From NCBI RefSeq assembly GCF_964656455.1, contig NC_135726.1, positions 940,001-1,004,000 on the forward strand: DNA of 64,000 bases. Direction: 5' to 3'. The position numbers and the translations under genes were made by a program. Each line of letters begins with the position of its first letter. Position 1 is the stretch's first letter. Source of the DNA: Halichoerus grypus (taxonomy: Eukaryota > Chordata > Mammalia > Carnivora > Phocidae). Below the pieces are notes generated by a model that had not been told where the DNA came from, did not search any database, and saw only the letters and a list, made by a program, of their open reading frames with translations. Shown here piece after piece: positions 22,101 through 34,017 of the stretch.

Positions 22101-25100
22101 TCCCAGAGGTGAGGGCGACACCCTCTGTCTCCCTCCCAGCAAAGGCCCCGGGCTGGCTGGATGCCGCTGTCCCTGCTGCGCCTACCCAGCTCGGTGCCCC
22201 GAGAGCCCCCGATGGCCAGCCCTCGCTGGGACCACCAGCCTCCCAGGCCTGGGCTTCAGTGTCCCATCTTCGTGCCTAAAGCATGGAATGGTTCACACAC
22301 ACAAAATCCACGTGCTTAGTTGTAAGAATGTAAATCCGTACGCTCACCTCACCGCGTGCGAAATAGAGGAGGACAAGCAGTGGACCCTTGTCAGCACCCG
22401 TGAGACCCGTGAAGCCCCCAGAAGGAGCCACATCGGTCCTCCTCGCCATGCTGCGCGGTTCTCTCGCGTGTGCGTTCCGTCTACCTGTGCTTGCTCGTTG
22501 CCCTGACACGCACTTCGCTGCTCTTCCGTTGGCTCTGCCCGCGCGCACGTGGGGGCGGGGTTCAGGGCCGGCCCGGGAGGGGGAACAGCCCTCCCGTTTG
22601 TCACGGGGGCCGGGGTTGTGGGAGCTCCAGGCCGCTGGTGCCGGCGGCAGCAGGGCACCATTTGTCCTGGGCTCTGGGAGTGAGCCAGCCTGGCCGGGGC
22701 TGCCTGCCCCCCAGCCCTTCCACACGTGTGGTTCACAGTGGGACTTCTCAGAAACAGAACCTGCCCTGCGCTCGACGGAGCACCCGCCAGGGGACCCAGG
22801 GGCCGACACATTTGAATCAGACTCCCCACACGCACACGGGACGCTGGAAGACGCGAATGTCTCAGTTACACGGGCCTTGCAGGCAGCCGTGAACCCCATC
22901 AGGGCTCCCTGGGACCCGTGTTGCCCCTCTGGCCAGCGGCAGTGGTCATGTTGTCTCTGAGCGGTCGCACTGCCTTAGGGACACAGCGATACTGCCACAC
23001 GATCTGCAGACCCTGTGACCTTGAACTTGAGCGTCATTCCTGAGGGGCCAGGAAGGTGGCGGGCAGGCTGTGACAGACGGACAGCTCCTGAAAGCGAGTG
23101 GCCAGCAGGGTGGCTGCCACCCTGGGGACTCGGGGTAGGCATCTGGTGCGTGACGACTCTGTCTTCCTAGGTGGTAGCAACGGCCCCTTTCTGTGCGGGA
23201 AGCAGACCACGTTTGAAGGTGGGATGCGGGAGCCTGCGATCGCGTGGTGGCCTGGGAAAATCCCTGCAGGCCAGGTGAGTCACGTCAGCCGCTCGCGCAG
23301 GTGAGACTCCCAGTTCGTCCACCAGGAGGTAGCTGGTGAAGGGCAGGTGGGGCAGGCACTGGGACATGAGGTGACGAGGCTGCCTGTCCTGAACGTGGCA
23401 GTCCTGAGTGCAGCTAAGTGGAACAGGTTTCTTTCCTGCAGGACTGGCCAGAGCCTTAGTGGGCCGGTGGGCGTCACGAGTACCTGAAGCCACAGGGCAT
23501 GCGGAGTTTCTAAAAGCTTGTTTGGCCGCAAAGGCGCTGGTTCCATAGGCTCCCTCGCAGAGAGAGCAGCCCTTTCCTGCCCCTCGGAGCCCTTTGCTCT
23601 GTCCCTCCTTCCACCGAGAACCCCCCACACAGGTCTTCTCTCACTGGGCGGCTCAGTTCAGACTCCTGACAAATACCAGGTGTCAGGGCCACTGTTTGGA
23701 AAAGCTCCTCCACAGTCTCTGGACTGGTCTCTCCCCTTTACGTGCTCCAGGGAGCAGTGCGATCAGTTCAGCCCTCAGCCACACCACGAGGGACACGGTC
23801 TCCCTTAGGGTTTTTGTCACAGTTGCCACGCTTGGTGGCTTACACAGCACCCTCACCCCTCGGGCTGGAGGTCGGAAGACCGGCCAGGCCTCCTGGGCCA
23901 GGCTCACAGCTTCTGGAGGCTCCAGGGGAGCATCCGTTTCCTCGTCCTTCCGGGCTTCTCCAGGCACCCACGGCCCCTCCCTCCACCGTCCAGGCCGGCA
24001 ACAGCCGGTCGAGTGTCCCCTTGTCCCTCTGGCTCTGGCCCCCCGGCCATGTCCACGGTCAAGGCCCCACGATTACCCTCGTCCCTCTGGCTCTGGCTCC
24101 TTGGCCATTGCCAGGGATCCAGGATCAGCTCCTGTTTTAAGGCCAGCTGCTTGGCAGCTTTGATTTTTTTCTTTACCACATAAGGAAACGTTCACAGGGT
24201 CTGGGGATTGGGCCGTGGACCTCAGTAGGGGTGGGTGTTGTTCTGTCCACTATCACAGCACCATCATCACCAGCGTCACCACCGCTCCCATGCTACGTGT
24301 TAGCAAACTGTGGCCCCAGGAGAGGAGCTCACTTGTCAGGACTGCTGGCTGTCAGGCGGCAGAGTGGGGAGCAGGCCCCAGGCATGGTGCATGGAGCCCC
24401 CCCTCCGCCCCTGGCTCCCCCATAGCTTCTCCCTCCGGGACCGTCTCCGTGGGGACCTGTCTCCCAAGGGAGGGCTCCAGCCTTTGGGATCATCCTCATC
24501 CGGGGCCAGGGTGTGCGCACCTGCATGTGGACATGGGGCAGAGAGGGTTTCTGTCCCTGTGTGCGTGCGCTGAAGGGGGTGTGACCATATGCCCCTGGCT
24601 GGGCAGCAGATGGGCCCATGCCTGGGGACCTGAGCCCTGGCTGCCATCTGGTCAGCACAGGGCATCCTGAGTGCACCTCTGTCCCATCATTTCAGGTGAG
24701 CCACCAGCTGGGCAGCGTCATGGACCTCTTCACCACCAGCCTGTCCCTCGCAGGCCTGGCGCCGCCCAGTGACAGGGTGATCGACGGCCTGGACCTGCTC
24801 CCTGCCATGCTCTGGGGCCAGCTGACAGACAGGTGGGTTCCAGCCGGGCACTGGCCCCCCAGCACCAGGTGACAGAGCCAAGCCTAGCTGACAAAGCAGC
24901 TTCCTCCCCCAGCTGGCTCGGGGCAGGGGGAGGACATGAGGGGCAAGAGCCCTGGTCCTCCGAGACCATTCCCAGGACCTGGGGCATCGGGGCGCATCCA
25001 GGCCCAGTGCTCGGGGCGGAGGGACGCGGGAGGGAGGACAGACTGTTCTGCCCGAGTCACCAGCCGTCCAGACCCCTGGAGCCCGGCCCTATCCTGGGCT

Positions 25101-28100
25101 CCATCCCCGCTGGATCCTTCGCGTCCAGACTCAGCTTCTCCCCGGCTTGAGACCAGCTGCTGTTCTGCTCAAACAAAACGAGGTTCCCAGGCTGCTCCGA
25201 GGGACGTGAATTCTGAAACGCCAAGTCGTGTAGGAGGGGAGCGGCCCCACCGTCCTCGGAGCCGCCCGCGGCCTCGGCTTTAGGGCGTGGATGAGACAGC
25301 ATTGTTAGGTGTTTTCAGCGTTGCTTGTCTTTTCTGTCTTGAACTCTGCACAAGAGCTGGTTTACTGGTGGGGAGGGGGTGCAGGTGGTGGTGGTCTTAG
25401 CAGGCTGTCTGCCCCGAGGTGAGGGCCAGAGCCGCTCTCTGCCTGCCGCCAGCTTCACCCCCAGGGCCGAGAGCCAAGGGGACCGACCATGGGGCTCACC
25501 CCTCACAGCCTGGTGGACCTGTTCACCTTTGTGCCCAGTGTGAGCCCAGCGTAGTCATTTCTGTAACGTGTCAGCATAACCGTGCGCCCACAAGTTTCTC
25601 ATGTCTCCTGACCCTCTGCTTTCCTCCCCAACAGGCCAATATTCTATTACCGTGGCAACACGCTGATGGCGGTCACCCTTGGCCAGTACAAGGCCCATTT
25701 CTGGACCTGGACCAATTCCTGGGAGGAGTTCAGACAGGTACGGGAGCTTGGGGTGCCGTGGACTCTGCACTCCCAACACCCTGTCCTTAGGAGGACACCT
25801 CTGGACAGCGCAGGCCAAGAGGAGGCCAGGACCAGAGGCCTCTGCAGAGGGCTGGTGGCCACAGGGCTCTCGTGCTCGCCACCTTACTTGTGGGCTTCCA
25901 GACTCACTGTGGCAGCAATCCCCAACCTCTACCAGAACACTCTCGGTAAAGGGCATGGCAGAGCCCTGTTCCCTGGCCTGCGCTCTTGGCACAGAACTCC
26001 TCCAGGTCCCCCCCAGCCCTTCTAGCTTGTGTCCAGGGTCCCCGCACCTGCTGTCCCTCCCCGCAGCTGAGCCCGTCCTTTCTTCAGGTAGTCTCAGCCA
26101 TCCTGAGCACCTGGGACCCCATCTCCTATCAGGCAGGGCTGCATGTGGTTTGCCCCTTAGGTGCTCAGAGGCTAAGAGGTCCTAGGAGCACCCGAAAACC
26201 CGGAGCCTGGCCCTGTGGGCTTGGGGGCAGCTGTGTGGCCTCGCTTCTCCCTCCAGGGCCTTCTCCGGCCCCGCCGTCGGCTGCCCGAGAGTCCAGGTGG
26301 CACAGGAGCAGCCACCGCTCAGGCCCCCCTGGGGCTCCCTGGCCCTGCAGGCTCTTGGGGCCCCTCGGGTCAGGGTCCAGCCAGCCCCGGCCCAGATAAG
26401 ACCCGTCCCAGCTTCCACGCGGGCCGAAACCCGGAAGAGCCGGGGGAGCTTCTTTCAGAAGGGGTGTTGGGAAAGTGCAGAAGCCTCTGCAGGCGGACCA
26501 GCTCCCCGGGTGACCGTCCTTTGTTTACGGGGGGCCAGGAGGTATCGGGAGAGGCCGTCCCCGCCCGCGGACACGGGGCTCCCTCTCCCTCAGGGCTGTT
26601 GGCTTGGCATAGCTTCTGAGTTCTCAGCAGATGAAGCACACGGTTCTTTTCTCCTCTGTGTAGAGGTCAGGGGAGTCCCTGCCTGGGGGGCAGCTGCCCG
26701 GTGGGGGAGTGGGCTGACCGTCGGCTGTTCTGATGGCCCTTCTCCCTCCAGGGGTCACTATGACTCAGGGGGTGTGTGAGGGTGCGAAGGGCCCAAGAGG
26801 TAAGGGTGACAGCGTCCCCGCGGCCAATGGCCGCTCCCTGGAGCACCAGGGGGACGGCAGGCCACCTCTTCCCAGCCCTTCCAGGCGGCTGACACGCTGC
26901 AGGCAGCTTTGTTCAGAAGCCACGGGGCTGCCCTGCTGGGACACAGCCAGGCCCGGGCAGGCTCCCAACCTGAGGGACAGGCCTGGGGGTGCGTCTCAGC
27001 TAGGGCGTGCAGGTCTGCGGTCCCTGGCTTGGGGATCACCCACATGGACCTTGCTAGCTTCTCAGCTGTGCTCTTGTCCCTGGGGCCCGGCCACACCCCA
27101 GGTTAGGCTTTTCCGTTCCCCTGGGGCTGGCTGAGCAGGGAGGGCAGAGGAGGAGGGAGGGGCCAGCTTCCCTGTGCCAGCCCAGGGCACAGCAGGAGTG
27201 GGGTACACACATCCCACACATCCCACATTTAGCCTAAGTGTAGGGCTCCACGGGCCAGGGCTACGGAGGGGCAGGTGTGCCCCGCTCCCCATGCCCCGCT
27301 CTGTGCACAGGCCTGGGCTCCGAGAGGGAAGGGGCCACTGGGGCTGGCTCGGCTCTGATGCCCCACGGCCGCGCACTCCCTCACGGGACAGCAGTCGTAA
27401 GGGAAATTCTGTGCTAATTAGCAGCGTCTTAATTAAATCGCGTATTTGATTTGCATCTGAATGAGGATTTGTGTGTTCTGTCTAGACCATTAGCTACCAG
27501 CATTTTTGTGCTAGAGGTGGTAGCTCTCCCATTGTCGAATCCATACGTGTTCTCCAGCACTTCTGCTCCCAGAAGGTCCAGGGGTTGCCCACTTGGGCAT
27601 CCATTATTGGCTGCCCTCTCCATCTTCGATTCTCCTTATTTTTCTGGCCACTGATTCAAGAATCACAGCTCAGTGCAGATAAATGAAATTTCATGGGTTC
27701 CTTACCTCCTGTTTTATTGAAAAGCAGAGTATTACCTGCTCCACTGACCAGCTGTCCCTGACAGACACCGGGGGGGGGGGTCACACACGGGGGGGTTGCC
27801 CGTCGACTGCACTGGGGCCTGCAGAAAGCCTTCCAGTTGCTCGTGGTTGAGAAGCGAGCAGCACACGTCTGTCCCCAGGCCCCAGTTCTGGGGTTCACAT
27901 GCACAGGTCACAGCCACCTCTCCAGACCCTGTAAGCCGTGTCCTGTGTTGGCTGAAGACTGGAGCCAAGCTGCTTGAGGGGCCCTGGGCTCACCAGGGCG
28001 TCAGGATTCTGGCTTTTCCTGTTCCCAAGTCGGGGTCCCGCAGCCTGCAAGCCTTGGGGACAGAGCTCCAGGCCATGAGCGCAGCAGCTTTGGGAGGGAG

Positions 28101-31100
28101 CCCCAGGGCCATCCCAGCACCTGGACGGCGCTCACGCCACACGCTGACCTCAGAAGCTGAAGCTGCCCTCCCCCCCGCCCTTCCCCCCCCCCCCCCCCCC
28201 CCCCCGCCACGAGAGGACCCCTGAGGGCAGGGGCGGCCTGGGGAGGGTGTGGAGCTGGGCCTGATGCACACGATCTGCGCTCCTGTGTCCTCGAACGTGT
28301 CAGCAGTAGTCCGTTTCAGTCCCTGCTGTTCCCAGGGCGTCTGGGCCGCCGCCATGGGCCTCTGTCTCCTCCTGGCCTCCGAGGCGGCCCAGGAGCCTTC
28401 AGGGAGCGCTGAGCACGGGGCACTGCGGCCGCAGGAGCAGACCAGGTGGGGTGGCTTTGTCCTGGAAGCTACCAGATGGGCTAAAACAGTTTATGTATTT
28501 TGTTTAAGTGGTAGCACTCTTTTTTTCTTTTTTTCAAGATTTTATTTTTTAACCAGTATCTACACCCAACATGGGGCTCAAACTCACAGCCCCGAGATTG
28601 AGAGTTAACACGCTCCACCAACTGAGCCAGCCAGGTACCCCAAAAACATTTTAAAGAGAGTCAACTCCCATCCCCCCAAAAAGGGGTACAGTGGGGTACT
28701 AAAAACACAGGTATGAGGGCTCAGCGGCTCCGAGGCCAGGGATGTGGGAAAGACGTCATCCTACAGGAGGCCTGCTCCGTTGCGCTCAGCCCCAGAGCAC
28801 TCACTCGTGCGTCCTGGGATGCAGCACGCAGTAACGGGGAGCTCCTGCCTCGCGGGGCGCATGGCCACTGCTGTCTGGGCTCCTGGGGCGCGGGCGCACG
28901 CACGCACATGCAGGCGTACACGCACACGCATGTGTACATGCACACGCGTACATACACGCACACGTGCGTACGCGCACACGTGCAAGCACATGCATGCACA
29001 CGCGTATGCACACACGTACACGCACGCACACAGTGCGTACATACACGTACACGCACATGCACACATGTACATACACATACGCATACACGCACATGCATGC
29101 ACACACGTACACGCACGCATACACACGCATGCATGCACACGTGCATACACGTACACACGCATACATGCACATGCATGCACATGTACACGCACGCGCACAC
29201 GTGCATGTACACACATGCACGTACACGCACACACGTGCATACGCGTACACATGCACGCATACACGCGCATACACGCGCATGCATGCACGCGTGCAGACAC
29301 GTACACACGCGTACACACGTGCGTACACACGTACACACACACGTGTACACGCACATACATGCACACAGCCCTCACCGTCCATCCGGCCTCTCGTTTCAGG
29401 GTGTTGATTTCTGCCCTGGGCAGAATGTCTCTGGAGTCACCACCCACACACAGGAGGAGCACACAAAGCTGCCCCTGATCTTCCACCTGGGACGAGACCC
29501 GGGGGAGAGGTACCCCCTCAGGTGAGCTGGGGTGCGGGGAGGCCTTTAGGCTGCTGAGAAGATGTTGGCCGGGCCCAACCAAGTGCAGGTGCTCACCAGC
29601 GGGCTGGGTGTTACCAAAGAGTCAAATGTGCATCTTGAGTCTTGGAGACGCAGAAGAGCACTAAGCAACACACGAGGGCCTCCTGCCCCCAACAGGTGCT
29701 CCAGGCCTGTCCTCTGGTGTCTGCGTGGCAAACGCTGCTTCTTCCGGCATGGTGCCGTGCGTGGCCTGCTTTCCTCGGGTGCGCCCATCTGCCTGCTGTC
29801 TATCTACCTCTCCCATGGGTCCGTGTGACCCCCACCTGGGCTGCCTTCAGGGATGGCTGCACTGGGGGCTTGAGGGTCCAGGTGTGGGGTGGACGAGAAG
29901 CTCTGTGCGTGGCAGGCAGCACAGCTTGGAAGGATCCACCCCGGGGCCCTTGCCAGCGAGGCTCTGGGACGGGGCCTTGCCGTGCCATCCAGAGCACTTG
30001 AGACACTGCCCGGGACCTTTGTCCAGCTTTGAGGCCTGGGACCCTGGGAAGGAAACAGGTGTGCCCCCACCTACATCCACTGGAACCTCACACGTGGTCT
30101 TATTGGTAGTAGGGACTTTGTAGGGGTAGTTAAGGTGAGGGTCGAGGTGAGGTGGTCTTGGATTAGGGTGGCCCTGCCTCCAGTGAGAGTATCCATGGGA
30201 GACAGAAGAGGGGATGCAGACACGGGAGAGACCACGTGAAAACGGAAGCAGAGATGAAGGGACATGATCACTGCCAAGGGACCCCTGGAGCTTCCCGAGG
30301 GGGTGCGTTCCTGCCTGGATCTCAGACTCCAGCCTCCAGGACTGGGAGGGAAGAGGTGCCGGTGGTCTAAGCCCCAGTCTGTGGCCATTTGTTACGGACG
30401 CTCCAGGACACTCACAGGTGGGAGCTGGGAGCCCCTTGTGGTTATCACCAGCCACAGGTTTGGAGCCCAGGGCCACGTGCGAGTGGGGTTGGGGATCAAG
30501 CTAGACCAGGGGGAGGCTGGGAGGAAGCAGTCTGAGCCCCCCTTCTGCCCCTGGAAGCAACTTCAGAGCCAAGACCCAGCAGGACCATGGGAGTGGATGG
30601 CAGGGCCTGATTTCTGGAGGAGCGTGACTGCCCCCAGGGTCCCCCAGAAGTCACATGTGCCCCCGTCACACTTGTGCCCATGCTCCAGACAAGGAGACCA
30701 GGGCAGACCTTGCCGATGAGACTGCTGAACCTAGCTTAAGCCGGTCCTTCCCAGCGCGTCTGGCCAGAGAATCGTGGAAAGACTCGACACAGGCCTTGAG
30801 ACCTGCTTTGAGAAGCTTGCAGGCGGGGTGTGCGGTGAGCACAGCCTGCCGGGCGGGGTGCAGGGCCTGAGGAGCAGGGCTGACCTGGGAGTGCCACAGT
30901 TGCGGATCCAGAGACCACGATGAGCAGGGCAGGACCCACTGCTCCTGCTACACAAATCTGGGCCAGAGGGACCGAGAAAGCAGAAGGCACCAGGAGCCTG
31001 CAGAGATCTGGGTCTGCTCGGGGGTGCGCGTGACCCTGGCGTGCCCTCGGGGGTGCTGGCCGGGCAGCCTGACTGGTGAGGCAGGAGTCGTGGCCCCTGT

Positions 31101-33309
31101 GCCCGCAGCCTCATTTGTGGGGAAGGTTCCTGAGGTGCAGGCCTGCTCCTGGGCACAGGTGTAGAGGTGGGGGTCGCTGGCTGGTGGCTCCATCAGGGAG
31201 GGATCCCTCACTCCCAGGCCCCTTCCTGACCTGCTTAGGTGGCCTACCTCGATGGCCTGCCCGGGCCTCCCTCCCTCAGTGACCTGGCACTCTTGCCTCT
31301 AGCTTTGCCAGCCCCGAGTACCTGGATGCCCTTCGCGGGGTCACCTTGGTCGTCCGGCAGCACCAGAAGACCTTGGTCCCTGGACAGCCCCAGCTCAACG
31401 TGTGCAACCAGGCCGTCATGGTAAGTGCTTGATACGCCACGGGCTACCGATGCTGGGAGGGTGTCCCTGGGGCCGTGTGACGTCTGCACACCCCAGACCC
31501 TCACCCATAGACTGGAGCTATTGTGCTTCCGGAGGCTGCTGGGGCTGTGGGCTCGAGCCCCCCTTCTGTCCTGCTGCTCTGGCGCAGACCTCCCAGGTGG
31601 GGCAGGGGGCCGCTTGGCTCCTCTGCAGGTGTGGACACGCTGGGCTGATGGCCTGAAGGTCCCGTCAGGGACAGACCTCCTGGAACCCTGTGGGCACTCG
31701 CCTGCAAGTCCTGTCCCTGTAACTGTGTGTGTGTGGCACCCCGCTCCACAAAGATGGGTGATTCCGGTGTCCCAGTGTCAGAAGCTTTGGCTGCACCCCA
31801 AAACCCACCGAGCACCGTCAGGATGGCGTAGCCCCGCGTTCCAGCTGGACGGCCCCTCTCCCCGAGCGGCCGGCAGACCCGCGCCGTGGTTTGGAGAGCA
31901 GCTGAGCACGTCGCAGCTGCCACGTGGAGTCCAGCCTGCGCTGAGGAGCCAATGCGGCGTGGGGGGCGTGTGCTGGGAAGACCGAGTCGGGCATTAGCAG
32001 CGTCTTCCGGGCGCTGGGCATGATCATAGGGCGGGCAAGGCTGCCTCGTTAGCCAGGGCCAGTGTGGGGGTGGCCTTGTCGCTGCTGTCCACACCTGGGG
32101 CTTCGTGTCTGAGGCTCCCCAAGAAGGACATTCAGGGCAGAAGCCAGCAGGGCTGCCTCCTTCCCTCAGAGGGGCGGTCTGCCTTGTGAACTCACAGCAG
32201 TGCAGCAGAAGGTCCCCGTCTCAGGACCACCAAGGTGCCTGGGGTCCCAGGAGCCTGAGAGCCCTCCACGCCCCCTCCAAGCCCCATCTTTAATCTTTCC
32301 GTGAAAGCGAGCTGTCCCCACCCCCAGCATGCCCTCTGTCAGCGGATGCATGTGGTGCCTGCCCAGGCTGGGGCTCCAGGTGGCAGCGTCCTTGCCCACC
32401 GCGTGCAGATGTCGTGGACGTGGGGGTGGGGGGACCTGGCTGGGGCGCCGCTGCAGCTGGCTGACCCCTGGACCCGGAAGAACTGGGGGACCAGCCCTCC
32501 CCCGCAAATCCCACAAGTGAACCGAAGGCAGACCAGAGCAGTGTGGATCAGCCTCCAGAATCATGGCTGCCGGCTCCCCCAACCTCCCAGACTGGCAGAG
32601 TCTGTATCCTGCACACACTCTGTCACTTTGCTCTGCGTCCGACGTTGAGAACAGCTTCCTTATCCAAAGCCTGCCCTGCCCCAGCGGCCGGCCCCACCCT
32701 GCATGGGCAGCCAGAGGCCACGTGATGCCACGCAGGGCAGGAGAGACCTTCACCGGGTTCTCACTGCCCTTGATGCTCTGATTCATTAACAGCCTCTGAG
32801 GCCCCCTGTGGGGGAGTGCCCCCAGGGCGATTCTGAGTCTCCCTACCAAGGCACAGGGACACCCCATGGGCAGTGGGGGAACATGGCGAAACAAGGAAGG
32901 CTCCCTCCTCCGGACGGGCAGAAATACGGCCATACAGAGCAAGTGTGGACATTCACGTGCCCTGCTGAGGGGCTCCCCTGAAACAGGCCAGCTCTGACCC
33001 CAGCTGACGATCAGAGAGCTTTGTGTGGATGATCCTGAGCAGGCTGTGAGGACCCTCCTGAGTCAGCTGTTGTTGAAACGTGGCGAAACAGCAGGGCTGG
33101 TGGCTGCCTGGCAGCGGCTCCTCGCCCTGAGGCCCAGAGGCGGTGGGGCAGGGCAGGAGTCGGGCCACTACTGAGCCCGGAAGGGCGCAGAGCAACTTCG
33201 TGTTCTCTCTTCTTGTTGCCAGAACTGGGCGCCCCCAGGCTGTGAAAAGTTAGGGAAGTGCCTGACGCCCCCGGAGTCCATCCCGGAGAAGTGCTCCTGG
33301 CCCCACTAG
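9955..33309 (+). CDS. GALNS: GALNS, N-acetylgalactosamine-6-sulfatase
   Basis: Lysosomal sulfatase removing 6-sulfate from galactose/N-acetylgalactosamine-6-sulfate in keratan sulfate and chondroitin-6-sulfate; loss causes mucopolysaccharidosis IVA in humans. Exons: 9955-10071, 15504-15627, 16087-16161, 16609-16711, 19185-19328, 20582-20648, 20729-20856, 21175-21314, 23171-23274, 24696-24832, 25635-25737, 29400-29521, 31303-31420, 33223-33309. They join to exactly 522 residues, the human length. Residues 1-25 form a signal peptide with a LLLVLSAAG core. Metal ligands DD 38-39; sulfatase motif CSPSR 78-82, whose Cys is converted to formylglycine; KWH 139-141; H236; DN 288-289; K310. N-glycosylation sequons NLT (203) and NVS are kept. 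All catalytic residues are intact, so the gene looks functional. Intron 8 appears to use a GC donor at 21315. ATG context is good (G at -3 and +4). Confidence 0.98.
10137..10620 (+). repeat. 33-bp G-rich minisatellite in GALNS intron 1
   Basis: About 14-15 head-to-tail copies with a 33-bp period. Each copy holds GGGCCGTGGAGG followed by two G-run clusters (GGGGGGAGGG, CCGGGGGGAGGGA). Variant copies carry GTGACGG (10147, 10213), GGGCTGGGG or GGGGCGAGGG. The sense strand is almost all G runs, so it could form G-quadruplexes in DNA and in the nascent transcript, 65 bp downstream of exon 1. Confidence 0.93.
11878..12013 (+). mobile_element. Carnivore tRNA-derived SINE (CAN-SINE), plus
   Basis: The tRNA-like head GGGGCGCAGTTGGTGAGGC, then GGTTGTGAGTTCAAGCCC (B box), a short body and an A-rich tail AACAATAAAAAGG. 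Imperfect flanking repeats (GTGTGGAGGCC / GTACGGAGGCC) suggest an older insertion. Confidence 0.75.
14752..14892 (-). mobile_element. CAN-SINE, minus
   Basis: Starts on the plus strand with a ~22-base poly-T (the tail) and ends in CTGAGCCACCCAGGTGCCCC (the head). The body reads GGGGCTTGAACTCACGACTGTGAG, a short, older subtype. Confidence 0.85.
14895..15150 (+). mobile_element. L1-like 3' fragment
   Basis: The order of landmarks (CATTTCCCATTCTCGTGGGTAG, then GGGGAAC, then GTGTGGCCATGTT) resembles the 3' end of old L1 copies. Heavily diverged; family not assigned. Confidence 0.35.
16712..19184 (+). other. GALNS intron 4
   Basis: 2.5 kb with no repeat or RNA gene that I recognise. Frames longer than 100 codons here have no family resemblance and no conserved splice pattern; they follow from high GC. 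Confidence 0.6.
19954..20158 (-). mobile_element. CAN-SINE, minus, with 12-bp target duplication
   Basis: Full-length copy in GALNS intron 5: poly-T, then AAGATTTTAGTTACTTGACAG, the GAGAAGCAGGCTTCCC body and the CCGAGCCACCCAGGCGCC head. Flanked by identical TTGGTGGAAGTT at 19942-19953 and 20159-20170, so the insertion is recent enough to keep its target-site duplication. Confidence 0.95.
21315..23170 (+). other. GALNS intron 8
   Basis: The intron opens GCCAGT and closes with TCTTCCTAG. No mobile element recognised in its 1.9 kb. Confidence 0.6.
23812..24115 (-). mobile_element. Ancient interspersed repeat, copy 2 (GALNS intron 9)
   Basis: Reverse-oriented relative of the elements at 3190 and 30070: CACGCTTGGTGGCTTACAC, GCTGGAGGTCGGAAG and AGCTTCTGGAGGCTCCAGG in order. 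It also contains a short duplication with a 58-bp offset: GTCCCTCTGGCTCTGG at 24023 and again at 24081. Confidence 0.5.
28183..28205 (+). repeat. Poly-C run, 23 bases
   Basis: An uninterrupted run of 23 C in GALNS intron 11, preceded by CCCTCCCCCCCGCCCTT. Its exact length is likely to vary and to be hard to sequence. Confidence 0.9.
28520..28641 (-). mobile_element. CAN-SINE, minus, degraded
   Basis: T-rich start, AAGATTTTATTTTTTAACC, GGGGCTCAAACTCACAGCCC and CTGAGCCAGCCAGGTACCCC. Shortened and diverged, no clear target duplication. Confidence 0.8.
28894..29367 (+). repeat. Alternating purine-pyrimidine (CA/CG/TG) complex tract
   Basis: Around 470 bp made almost only of ACAC, ACGC, ATGC and GTAC steps (for example GTACACGCACATGCATGC-type runs). 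Purine and pyrimidine alternate nearly throughout, the pattern that favours left-handed Z-DNA. It ends 32 bp before GALNS exon 12. It is open in several frames on both strands, which explains the long Cys/His/Thr-rich false frames here. Confidence 0.93.
30070..30360 (+). mobile_element. Ancient interspersed repeat, copy 3 (GALNS intron 12)
   Basis: Same element type as at 3190-3495: GGTCTTATTGGTAGTAGGG, GGATTAGGGTGGCCC, CCACGTGAAAACGGAAGCAG and CCAGCCTCCAGGACTG in order. Family not assigned. Confidence 0.55.
31421..33222 (+). other. GALNS intron 13
   Basis: 1.8 kb between GTAAGT and TTGCCAG. Nothing recognised inside beyond GC-rich unique sequence. Confidence 0.6.
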
Positions 33310-34011
33310 TACCTGCAGGCGGGAGGACTCTGCCTCAGGGCTCCCGCGCTGGAGGAGCCCCGCTGCCCTCTGCCCTGCCCACACCAGACACACCTCACCT
33401 GCCGCCAGCGGCAGGACCTGCAAGGCGCCACGTGGCCCAGACCTAGTCCTGGCGTCTCAGCCCCCCTGGCCCGGCTGACCCTGCCACGGTGACCCCCAGC
33501 CCCAGAGCTGAATGCTGCCCTCCGGCCTCCCTCTGCCGGCCTCCATCCCAGGATCCAGAGGACGTGGCTGCGACCCGAGTCTCGCTGTCACAGTCGGCCG
33601 TGCCAATCCTGTATTGGCCCATTGGCCCTATGCAGAGGGTCCCCCTGCACCCCTCCAGGGTGGGGTTGTGAACGTGGAGGGGGATCCTGACCGCAGCCAA
33701 GGAAGGCCCCCCTGACCCAGGGGGGATCTTGGTCTTCCACCTTCCTCAGGGATCCTGACCTCAGTACCCTGTGGGGCAAGGCGGTGCCTCGCAGCTGCCC
33801 CGCCGACCCTCCTCCCCTGGCTCGGGTGTGGCCTACCGCGAGGGGCGTGCGCAAGCGGGTGTAGACGCCCACCTCACCGCACCCTCCCCGCCCCTGCCCG
33901 AAGGCTTGCGTAGGCGCCTTCCGTAGAGGGGGGTTTTCACGTCTCTGCGGGGATTGTGATGCCGAAGCTGCACCGTTGTAAGACTTGGGAAATTATGAAG
34001 AAAAGTTTTAG

Positions 34012-34017
34012 AATAAA
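34012..34017 (+). promoter_or_regulatory. GALNS: GALNS polyadenylation signal AATAAA
   Basis: A canonical AATAAA 703 bp after the GALNS stop codon, followed by a T-rich stretch at 34026-34049. It is the first such hexamer downstream, so the 3'UTR would be about 0.72 kb. APRT starts 0.5 kb further on in the same direction. Confidence 0.8.

Larger units (their letters stand above)
25738..29399 (+). other. GALNS intron 11
   Basis: 3.7 kb holding a 23-base C run (28183-28205), a CAN-SINE (28520-28641) and a ~470-bp alternating purine-pyrimidine tract against exon 12. No other exon seen. Confidence 0.8.

Noticed and set aside
28713..29582. Long Thr/His- or Cys/Val-rich open frames on both strands (up to 273 codons)
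   Set aside because: They are translations of the CA/CG/TG tract in GALNS intron 11; several frames are open at once and no family is recognisable.
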